Source of the DNA: Granulicatella elegans
GTDB lineage: Bacteria > Bacillota > Bacilli > Lactobacillales > Aerococcaceae
Direction of reading: 5' to 3'
Length of the DNA: 64,000 bases
NCBI RefSeq assembly: GCF_020735385.1
Contig: NZ_CP085953.1
Location: forward strand, 124,001-188,000
The position numbers and the translations under genes were made by a program. Position 1 is the stretch's first letter. Each line of letters opens with the position of its first letter. The notes under the pieces were generated by a model that made no database searches, was not told the DNA's origin, and worked only from the letters and a program-made list of their open reading frames with translations. Positions 1 to 6,626 of the stretch are shown piece after piece.

Positions 1-660
1 ACTAGCGGATTGGAAAATATGTACACACTCCGACTCTTCAAAAATCTGAAATACTTTCTTCCAATCGAGCTTACCTATATCACATCGACTTTCCTGAAAA
101 AGATACTTCCTTTTTTGAAGGTGCAATGTCAGATGATGATGGATAATCCATTGTTTATCCGTATAGAAGCACAAATAATTCCCTAATTGTGGATGATATC
201 GAATACAATACAAACTCATCTCACATAAATTTTTTTGTAAAAACTTCTTTCCAAGAATCCACGAGACATTTCTTTCTATACTTTCTAATGCCTTCGTTCG
301 AGCAGTCATTTCTTTTATTGGAATGACACTACACTGATATTCCAACACCCATTCTTTACCCCCTACTTCAATGGTAAGATCCGGAATTTGCCCAATCACT
401 GCTTCATACCGTTCTAATTCTGCCCTATATCCTTGTTGCACGAGACTCTCTTGTAATTCCTCCTTTCCTTTTTGATGTGCCTCTGTTTCTCCATCATGCC
501 TTACTTGCGTTCTATGTCTGAAAAAATACTCTCCATTTTTCTTTTGACAAATTTGCACAAGTTCTCCACACGTCGGACAAACATAATCATTCGATTTATC
601 TAATTCAATCCCTTTATACGCATATACTAATTCTCCATTTGAATCTCTTGCAATCTTCAT
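1..660 (-). CDS. coiA: Competence protein CoiA (C-terminus cut by window edge)
   Basis: The reading frame starts at an ATG at 660 and stays open to base 1, giving 220 visible residues; the C-terminus lies outside. Near the N-terminus there is a possible metal site, CPTC (residues 28-31), followed by a His-rich stretch. D94 in DLTIE and E107-Y-Q109 in LEYQCS resemble a PD-(D/E)XK-type nuclease core, as expected for CoiA-like proteins. CoiA is known in streptococci and bacilli as a late competence protein that promotes recombination during transformation. The gene is transcribed away from degV. The family call comes from recognising the N-terminal half only. With comC further on, it suggests a competent ancestor. 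Confidence 0.82.
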   Translation of the reverse strand, partial: MKIARDSNGELVYAYKGIELDKSNDYVCPTCGELVQICQKKNGEYFFRHRTQVRHDGETEAHQKGKEELQESLVQQGYRAELERYEAVIGQIPDLTIEVGGKEWVLEYQCSVIPIKEMTARTKALESIERNVSWILGKKFLQKNLCEMSLYCIRYHPQLGNYLCFYTDKQWIIHHHLTLHLQKRKYLFQESRCDIGKLDWKKVFQIFEESECVHIFQSAS

Positions 661-794
661 TCAAACCACCTCAATTATATATACGAAAAAATCTCAAAAA
701 ATATTTTTTATTTCGAAAAAATTTCAAATGAATACTAGTGCAAACAAAAAAGATGAAAATAGAATTTTTCATTCTAATTCCACCTTACAAACAT

Positions 795-1673
795 TTAAAT
801 CATTTCTAAATTTTTCTCTACTACAATATCCCATGAGCATCCTAGAGCACCTTCTCCTAAATGGGTTCCAATAACTGGGCCAAAGTATGATAGAGACGTT
901 CTTAATTTTGGATATTTCTCTTGAATTTGAGCACGCCATGCTTCGCCTGCTTCTGGAGCATTCGCATGAATAATGACTAATTCATATCCATCTCCATCTG
1001 TCGTTTGTGTATCTTCTTCAAAGATTTGCTCAATACGTTTCATCGCTTTTTGCTGTGTACGAATTTTTTCCATTGCTACAATTTTCTTCTCTTCGAATGT
1101 TAGAATCGGTTTAATTTTCAACATAGAACCGACTAAAGCAGCACCAGCTGATAAACGTCCCCCTCTTTGAAGATGATTCAAATCATCTACAATGAAGTAA
1201 GCTCTTGTACGATCTACTAATTGCTGAACACAAGCTACAATTTCTTTAGCTGTATATGTTTCATCTTTTGCCATCATTGCAGCAAGACGAACCGCACGAG
1301 CTTGAGGTGCACAACTAATTCCTGAATCGATTGGATAAATCAATACTTCATCTTGTAATTCTTCAGCAACTGTCACTACTGTTTGATAAGTTCCACTAAT
1401 CCCACTGGATAAAAGAATTGGAATAATAGCATCATAATGATGGGATAATTCACGGAATAATTCAATCGTTTCACCAACTGCTGGTTGTGAACTAGTTGGA
1501 AGTACCTCTGAATTTTTTACTTTTTCATAGAAATCGGCAGTTGTCAAATCTTGTTCTTCACGATAACTTTCTTGTCCAAAAATAACTGATAGTGGCAATA
1601 CATGAATATTCCACTCACGGCGTTCTTCTGGTGTCAAATACGCAGTACTATCCGTTACGATCGCAATTTTCAT
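795..1673 (-). CDS. degV: DegV family fatty-acid-binding protein
   Basis: This 292-residue protein begins MKIAIVTDST and has the SSGISGTYQ lipid-contacting loop near residue 90, both typical of DegV/FakB proteins. The family binds a fatty acid between two alpha/beta lobes and presents it to the FakA kinase, so exogenous fatty acids can enter phospholipid synthesis; acting with FakA is inferred here because fakA is not in the window. The length matches the family. The gene is a single unit with its own promoter at 1720-1748. Its 3' end faces the coiA start with about 130 bases between, in which I see no further gene. Confidence 0.92.
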   Translation of the reverse strand: MKIAIVTDSTAYLTPEERREWNIHVLPLSVIFGQESYREEQDLTTADFYEKVKNSEVLPTSSQPAVGETIELFRELSHHYDAIIPILLSSGISGTYQTVVTVAEELQDEVLIYPIDSGISCAPQARAVRLAAMMAKDETYTAKEIVACVQQLVDRTRAYFIVDDLNHLQRGGRLSAGAALVGSMLKIKPILTFEEKKIVAMEKIRTQQKAMKRIEQIFEEDTQTTDGDGYELVIIHANAPEAGEAWRAQIQEKYPKLRTSLSYFGPVIGTHLGEGALGCSWDIVVEKNLEMI

Positions 1674-1719
1674 TTACTCGACTCCTTTTCTTAAAATTAG
1701 CAACCACGTTACTTTCTGT

Positions 1720-1748
1720 AGTATACCAAAAATACAATTTTGGGGCAA
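1720..1748 (-). promoter_or_regulatory. Sigma-A type promoter of degV
   Basis: Read on the minus strand, TTGCCC (1743-1748) and TATACT (1720-1725) are separated by 17 bases and lie about 50 bases upstream of the degV start, after which the leader carries the Shine-Dalgarno AAGGAG. This is a good vegetative promoter by eye; no start-site data exist here. Confidence 0.6.
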
Positions 1749-1847
1749 ACGTTGAAAATTGTAGAAAAAACAAAAAAAACCGAAAGAGGCATTTAGTTAG
1801 GGATTTATGAAAATTGAGTTTAACTGATAGCCTTTAAGCGGTACAAA

Positions 1848-1905
1848 AGAAGAAACGACCGTGCAAGAGTAGAAATACTCCTGTGTGGTCGTTTTCTTGT
1901 GCCTC
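1848..1905 (-). terminator. Terminator after the hsd locus
   Basis: An inverted repeat pairs GAAACGACC (about 1853) with GGTCGTTTT (about 1888) through an imperfect middle stem and a GAAA loop. On the minus strand it is followed by a broken T-run. It lies just past the hsdR remnant stop and probably ends the hsd transcript. The long stem could work in both directions. Confidence 0.55.
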
Positions 1906-1934
1906 ATTATAACACATACCAAAAAGTATATGCT

Positions 1935-2714
1935 CTAATCATAATTTGCAATATCATCAGCTACCATCATTAAGGCTTGCTTTGAAGAAGAATCAGCATA
2001 GTTCAAAACCTTGGGTGTATCTGCGGTAAATGAGCCACCAACACCAAAGAACTTCTCAAAGAATGATTTCAGCTTTTCAATGACACCTTGCTTCTTAGTA
2101 GTTCTGTTGCCACCCCCGAAACGAGATATAGGGGGCATAAGTCTATCTATATCCGTACCTGTTGTTTTAATTTCACCATCACGAAAGGCATTCTCAATGA
2201 ACTTCCTTGTTTCAAGCTCTTTAAGTTTTTCTTCCTTAATAATCTGAACAAGTTCCTCTTCTCGTTTTTCAGCCACATAATTATGCCATTCAGTCATAAC
2301 ATCCTCAACATCATTGATACCAGCAATAAAGGTTTCAATAAGTACTTTCTTGCTCCGAAGCTCCGGACTGGCATCATCTCTTTTTAGAACCTGAACATTA
2401 TCCTCTTGAATTTTTCTAGTTTTTTCAATAATTCCTTCATTCTGATTGGCGATAGAATTGTTAAAGAATCTATTCCATTCAGAATCAGAAAACTTGTAAG
2501 CATTCAACCTTTCAAGCTGATTACGAAGGTTGGTGGTCAAATCTTTTTCTGTGTGTATCTGAAGATACTCGTATCCTTGTTCTGTCAGCATACGAATAAA
2601 CTCTTTTTCCAGTTCAGCTTCTGACTGATAGCTGTTCGAACGTGCCTTTAGAGGCTCGTATTCAGTAACAACTGTATTTTCACTTGTAGCTGCCACGATA
2701 TTGAAATATGGCAT
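1935..2714 (-). pseudogene. hsdR: HsdR remnant: N- and C-termini fused by in-frame deletion
   Basis: The 259-residue frame is open and has a strong Shine-Dalgarno (GAGGAGGTG). HsdR of the EcoR124 type is about 1000 residues, however. Residues 1 to about 114 match the HsdR N-terminus up to the QVLKRDD segment. The chain then jumps to SPELRSKKVL, which belongs to the C-terminal assembly domain and runs to the end. The rest of the nuclease domain and both RecA-like motor domains are missing, so it can neither translocate nor cut DNA. The deletion keeps the frame, so a small protein that still docks on the methylase complex could be made. That is inference; I call it a remnant. It is the last gene of the XRE-hsdM-hsdS-hsdR order. 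Confidence 0.8.
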
Positions 2715-2734
2715 ATAGACACCTCCTCAAAAGA

Positions 2735-3340
2735 TTATAACTGTTTGAAAGTTAGCAGCTTATCACGATAATATTCATATTGTTTCTTACGAGCTGTAAG
2801 TAACGTGAAAGAGTCTAATATACGGACTATTTCACGTTGTACCTCTAACGGAGGTACGGGAATCTTATATTTTTCTAAGGTCGATTTTCTTATTGAAGGT
2901 ACTGCCCCAGCTAAATCTGTAAAACTCATTAAATTTACAGAGTACATAACATAAAATAAAAATCTAGGATTGATTTCTGAAGTGGCTATAAGTCCCACAA
3001 CATTGTTGTCATAGCAAGAATCTTTCACTAAAATTCTTTTTTTATTTGTTCCAATTGCAGCTCCAATTTTAGGAAATATGATAGTACCTTCAGGAGCAGG
3101 TTTACATTTCAGATTTTTTACCACCTCAGCATCAATATAGTTATTTGCTGTGTACATGAACATTTCGTTACCATCGTTGTTCATATCACCGACCTTAAAA
3201 AATGGAAATTCACCTTCAACTTTTCCTTGCTCGACATTTGGGAATCCCCAACCGCTTCTAATTTCGCAAACATTACCTAATGGCTGAAATGTTACCCCAT
3301 TCGGGCATAATTCCGCAATCAATTCTTCTAATCTGCTCAT
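2735..3340 (-). CDS. hsdS: Type I specificity subunit HsdS, single-domain form
   Basis: At 201 residues the protein is half the usual HsdS length of about 400. It holds one target recognition domain (about residues 15-150), then a conserved segment with IPVPPLEVQ and a terminal coiled repeat ARKKQYEYYRDKLLTF. In full-length HsdS that repeat occurs both centrally and at the C-terminus. The simplest history is recombination between the two repeats, deleting one recognition domain. Half-subunits that pair up and read a palindromic site are known for type I systems, so the protein itself could still bind DNA. The ATG lies two codons after the hsdM stop at 3344, and the hsdR start follows 20 bases after its own stop. 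With hsdM and hsdR broken, no restriction activity is expected. Confidence 0.82.
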   Translation of the reverse strand: MSRLEELIAELCPNGVTFQPLGNVCEIRSGWGFPNVEQGKVEGEFPFFKVGDMNNDGNEMFMYTANNYIDAEVVKNLKCKPAPEGTIIFPKIGAAIGTNKKRILVKDSCYDNNVVGLIATSEINPRFLFYVMYSVNLMSFTDLAGAVPSIRKSTLEKYKIPVPPLEVQREIVRILDSFTLLTARKKQYEYYRDKLLTFKQL

Positions 3341-3343
3341 ACA

Positions 3344-4205
3344 CTACACCTCGATTTCTGCAATTATTTCATCAATTGCTTTTCTTAAGGTCTCTTCACG
3401 AGCGACAATCTCTTTGATTTCTGCATTCAGCTTTACAATATCGATTTTTTCTCTTGTGTCCTCGGCTTCAACATAGCTAGATACAGAAAGGTTGTAGTCA
3501 TTTTCTTCAATTTCATCATAGGTAGCTAAGTGTGAGAAGTGGGCTATTTCGCTGCGACTTGCAAAACAGTCTACAATTTTTTCATATTTTCTTGAGTAAG
3601 CTTATTATTGTTCGTGACCTTGATGCACTCGTTTGTTGCATCGATAAATAGAGTTTGGTTATCTGCCTTGTTTTTTTCATTACCATAATACAAATTGCAA
3701 TTGATGTACCAAAGAAAAGGTTAGGTGGCAACTGAATGACACAATCAAGAAAGTTGTTATCAATCAGATATTTTCGTATTTTCTTTTCAGCACCACCACG
3801 GTACATAATACCGGGAAAACATACAATCGCAGCTGTTCCGTTACTCGCAAGCCATGAAAGTAAATGCATGATAAAGGCAAGGTCAGCTTTGCTCTTTGGT
3901 GCAAGAACACCTGCAAGTGCAAAACGAGGATCATTTATAAGTAATGGATTTTCATCACCTACCCATTTGATAGAGTAAAGTGAGTTTGAAACAATAAGTT
4001 CAAAAGGTTCATCATCCCAATATGCCGGAGCTATAAGGGCACCTTCACAAGCGATATTGAATTTATCAAATCCAATATCGTGTAAAAACATATTTATACG
4101 ACAAAGATTATAGGTTGTAATATTAATTTCCTGTCCATAAAAACCATTACGAATCTTATCTCTACCAAGTATTTTTTCCGCCTTTAAAAGTAGCGAACCG
4201 AATCC
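3344..4205 (-). pseudogene. hsdM: HsdM methylase, 3' part, with two frameshifts and lost NPPY
   Basis: Read from 4205, the strand encodes [14 protein letters not shown], the end of motif I, and continues as HsdM. The catalytic N-P-P-Y box is changed to N-S-L-Y (in [10 protein letters not shown], about 3980), explained by two C-to-T changes on the coding strand. A one-base loss in an A-run near 3675 shifts the frame at KKNKADNQ, and another near 3582 shifts it again at NIEKIVDC. The true C-terminus, ending EIIAEIEV, is legible in a third segment with its stop at 3344-3346, just before hsdS. The matching 5' part is at 8544-9247. Joining the parts at the GG of the junctions restores the motif DPACGFGSLLL in frame. 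Confidence 0.85.
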
Positions 4206-4260
4206 AGTTGAAGAATCTATTTGTAAATCAATGTTTTAGATGCTACTTTTCTGTTAATTC
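4196..4260 (-). mobile_element. Junction J1: cassette end fused to hsdM 3' part
   Basis: CC at 4204-4205 marks the point where hsdM sequence stops. To its right lies a 19-base spacer starting AGTTGAAGAAT, then the box AAATCAATGT (4225-4234), and about 30 bases on GGATTGTTAG. The same series (CC, 19 bases starting AGATGAAAAAT, the same 10-base box, then GGATTGCTAG) occurs at junction J2 near 6545. This is the layout expected of one arm of a site-specific recombination site with a two-base core, as in large serine recombinases. It marks the hsdM-proximal end of the hydrolase cassette. Confidence 0.65.
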
Positions 4261-4496
4261 AGGTGGATTGTTAGTCCTACAAACAGAGATTAATTATTAA
4301 ATTTACGAATGTTAATTTTGACATCCTGATAATTAGGGTTTTTTATAATTTCAGGGTTTTCACCAAAAAATGCTTTCTCAGCTTCTTTATCATTCATCAG
4401 GTAGTATCTAAACCATGCAGTCATATATCCATCGAACTGCAGATAGGAGTCTCCATGATCTACTCCTATTTTTCTGGCATAAGCCTTGTCAATATT

Positions 4497-4522
4497 ATCT
4501 GACAATAAGTTATAATTTTCTT
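4497..4522. repeat. Target-site duplication, left copy (IS copy 1)
   Basis: These 26 bases, starting ATCTGACAAT, recur exactly at 5704-5729 on the other side of the insertion sequence. Both are hydrolase-gene sequence, so they are a duplicated target and not part of the IS. Confidence 0.9.
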
Positions 4523-4600
4523 CTAAGAAACACAAACATTTGTGACACGAACCAGTGTCAATACAACTTGTGGGACAATTGGCTTAGCCACAAAACAGTT

Positions 4601-4668
4601 TAACGCCTGGATTTGTCAAGGGCTTTAGAGCGAAGCGTCCCTTGACAAAGGAAGAAGGCGTTGAACTA
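4601..4668. repeat. Long stem-loop inside the IS, 3' of the transposase
   Basis: GTTTAACGCCT and TTTGTCAAGGG at 4601-4630 pair with CCCTTGACAAA and AGGCGTTGAAC at 4638-4668, giving a stem of over 20 pairs with one small internal loop. The same hairpin is in IS copy 2 at about 47789-47857. It may end transposase mRNA or block read-through from outside; no T-run follows. Confidence 0.7.
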
Positions 4669-4675
4669 TAATACA

Positions 4676-5608
4676 TTAAGCCGATTGTAACAAGTGCTGC
4701 TGTACTATTTGATTGGGAGATTTAAATTTTAATACACATCTAGCTACATTATTACCTCTACTAATATATCTTGTATGTGCTTTAACTAAACTATCTAAAC
4801 TCTTAAATACTCGATTATAAAATCTTCTTCCATCTTCTCTATGACTACGTTCTACTTTTCCGTTTTGCCATCGTGAGTATGGTCTAGTTTTTATATGTTT
4901 GATGCCTTTTTCTTCTAATTTTTGTTCGAAAATCGTTTTTTTAGTTGTCACTTCTGGATCATTTGTAAATTCACGTCCATTATCTGTTTGAACGGTTTTA
5001 ATGGTAAATCCAAATTTTTCTTCTAAATGATCTAAAAATGCCGCTGTATGTGTAACGCTTTTCTCATCTACAATTTTACATACTCGTTTTCTACTAAATT
5101 CATCTATAGCTGTTATTTGATAATATTTAATCCCCTTACTGTCCCATCCTATACAGTGTTGAGGAACATATTTAATGTCTATTTGTACTTTTTCTCCTGG
5201 ATAAGTTGTTGGTATTGGTGTCCATTTACTCTTAGGATACGTTCTTTTTTCTTTCTTCTCAGTTAATTGAAGTTTTTTAATCATTTTTTTCATAGCTCCA
5301 TATGAACGTGTGTACCCTCTTCTTTGACATTGTACATAAACCTCTGCTAATCCATCTCTGTTATAACGTTTGTACATTTTACGTATCAGTTCTAATTCTT
5401 CTGTTTTATGTTCATTCGGATGATGTAAAGGTCTTCGACTCTTTGGAAGCAATGATTGTGCAGTCCCATCATATCGACTTCTCCATCGAGCAATTTGTTG
5501 TCTAGTTGTATGGTATTTTCTTGCTGCTTTAGCGTTATTATCATGTTTTATGGCATATTCTACTGCACGCTGTCTTAATTTGATTTCTTCTGTTATAATA
5601 GATTTCAT
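4676..5608 (-). CDS. DDE transposase of IS copy 1
   Basis: The start is taken at MKSIITEEIK (5608), which has GAGG seven bases upstream; an in-frame extension to 5704 would start inside the IS terminus. The 310-residue protein has an N-terminal helix-turn-helix (about residues 10-60, with TTRQQIARWRSR), then an integrase core with D in VQIDIKYV, D in VQTDNGREF and E in NGKVERSH. The last two are 43 residues apart. It cuts and joins the IS ends. It differs from copy 2 by H instead of Y in FLDHLEEK. All motifs are intact, so it is probably active. Confidence 0.9.
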   Translation of the reverse strand: MKSIITEEIKLRQRAVEYAIKHDNNAKAARKYHTTRQQIARWRSRYDGTAQSLLPKSRRPLHHPNEHKTEELELIRKMYKRYNRDGLAEVYVQCQRRGYTRSYGAMKKMIKKLQLTEKKEKRTYPKSKWTPIPTTYPGEKVQIDIKYVPQHCIGWDSKGIKYYQITAIDEFSRKRVCKIVDEKSVTHTAAFLDHLEEKFGFTIKTVQTDNGREFTNDPEVTTKKTIFEQKLEEKGIKHIKTRPYSRWQNGKVERSHREDGRRFYNRVFKSLDSLVKAHTRYISRGNNVARCVLKFKSPNQIVQQHLLQSA

Positions 5609-5703
5609 AAGAGAACCTCTTTCCTGATTTTTTCCCAATTTCAGTATAACATTGGTTCTCTTTTTTTGTACTCTTTTTGTCACAAATGTATTATACCCTA
5701 ACA

Positions 5704-5729
5704 ATCTGACAATAAGTTATAATTTTCTT
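5704..5729. repeat. Target-site duplication, right copy (IS copy 1)
   Basis: Exact copy of the 26 bases at 4497-4522, on the opposite flank of the IS. Confidence 0.9.
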
Positions 5730-6479
5730 CAAGACTCCATAAAGGCGCTATACCTTGCATAACTCCAGACTTTTCATCTGACTTTTGACTAGCACTTATT
5801 GCCGTACCTGCATCAAATGAACCTGTTCCAGCTGTCATAAATGTAGGAACATTTATCAGTGACATATTATATTCCCAACCATCTTTGAAAATATTAGTAT
5901 GATAGGAAGAAGTTGGACTGACCGCATAAACAACTTTAATCTTTTCTTTGTTATTTTGTTTTCCAGCCATATTAAATACCGCCGGCCCCCCTTGAGAGTG
6001 CCCTCCTAAACCAATATTATTCAGATCCAATTTATTATAAAAAATACTATTACTCACTTCATTTTCTTTAATCAGATAGTCAATAGTTCCATTCAATGAA
6101 TCACCTGTTCTAGTGTTTTCATCATCGTTGCCAACAACAATAAATCCCCAAGAAGCTAAATGCTTGAAAAATGCTTTATATGTTTCTGATTTGCTTCATT
6201 AAATCATCGTTGCTATCATATTCTTTACTCAAAACTTCCAGTTTTCCCATAGAGGCATATCTGCTTTCAATTGGCATTCTTGGATTGGAATATTTATAAT
6301 ATTGATCATTTTTTTCTTTTGCCATAAAGGAAATTACAACTAAAAAGACAAGAATCAGTGCAACAATTACTAAAGTGACGGTACCAATTATTTTAAATAT
6401 TTTTTTCATTTTTTGCTAACTCCTTAAATTTTTCTTTGAACATGACCAAATTCTTTTATTTTAATATTTTTATTTTTTT

Positions 6480-6600
6480 AGTAGCGGACCGAACCCTTGT
6501 GCCCATCCTTACTATTTGCCTCATATGGCGGCAGGACACAGTACCAGATGAAAAATAGTGAACAAAATCAATGTCTATAGCATCTGATTAAGAGTGAAGT
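6480..6600 (-). mobile_element. Junction J2: complete attP-like site between two cassettes
   Basis: A central CC at 6544-6545 has both arms seen at the outer junctions. On one side, 21 bases away, is ACTATTTGCCTC (6511-6522), also found at J3 (8510-8521). On the other side, 19 bases away, is AAATCAATGT (6565-6574), also found at J1 (4225-4234), followed by GGATTGCTAG. J1 and J3 each carry only one arm, joined to hsdM. J2 therefore has the structure of a site joining one element's end to the start of the next, as expected after tandem insertion. Confidence 0.65.
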
Positions 6601-6626
6601 CTAGAGGATTGCTAGTTCATTAAGCT

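Larger units (their letters stand above)
4523..5703 (-). mobile_element. Insertion sequence copy 1, IS1202-like, 1.18 kb
   Basis: The ends are fixed by comparison with the second copy at 47712-48892. Inside each end the inverted repeat ACATTTGTGAC is perfect, with weaker matching further out. One DDE transposase fills the element. Target duplications are 26-27 bases at both copies, which is very long for an IS. Duplications of this size are known for the IS1202 group, so I place it there, although it is shorter than IS1202 itself. IS481-type elements also have a single DDE gene but make shorter duplications. I see only two base differences between the copies, so transposition was recent. Confidence 0.85.
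4290..6409 (-). pseudogene. Alpha/beta hydrolase, broken by IS, frameshift and deletion
   Basis: Three pieces of one gene are visible. 6176-6409 has an N-terminal membrane anchor (about residues 7-30). 5698-6096, legible up to about 6180, carries the nucleophile elbow GGHSQGG and the core of an alpha/beta hydrolase. 4290-4535 holds the C-terminus, with a likely catalytic His in GVDHGD. The IS and one target duplication split NYNLLSD from NIDKAYARK; removing them restores the frame exactly. Between the first two pieces the frame changes and a short part of the core before KAFFKHLASWGF appears lost, so the gene was probably dead before or apart from the IS. The family includes chlorophyllase-like and dienelactone-hydrolase-like lipases; the substrate is unknown. 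It was the only gene of its cassette. Confidence 0.8.

Noticed and set aside
5048-5505. Plus-strand frames inside the two IS copies, and many similar frames opposite real genes elsewhere
   Set aside because: They lie wholly antisense to strong genes, have no ribosome sites and show low-complexity or hydrophobic composition typical of shadow frames.
4523-5703. Assignment of the IS to IS3 or IS30
   Set aside because: There is one uninterrupted transposase frame with no orfA/orfB frameshift, D-to-E spacing is 43 residues and target duplications are 26-27 bases. IS3 makes 3-5 base and IS30 2-3 base duplications.
6480-6500. AGTAGCGGACCGAACCC at J2 resembles AGTAGCGAACCGAATCC of hsdM at J1, as if a third hsdM fragment were present
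   Set aside because: The likeness ends after about 17 bases, and the two boxes at fixed spacing from CC 6544 explain J2 better as an element-element junction. The likeness may reflect a core-like sequence in the arm.
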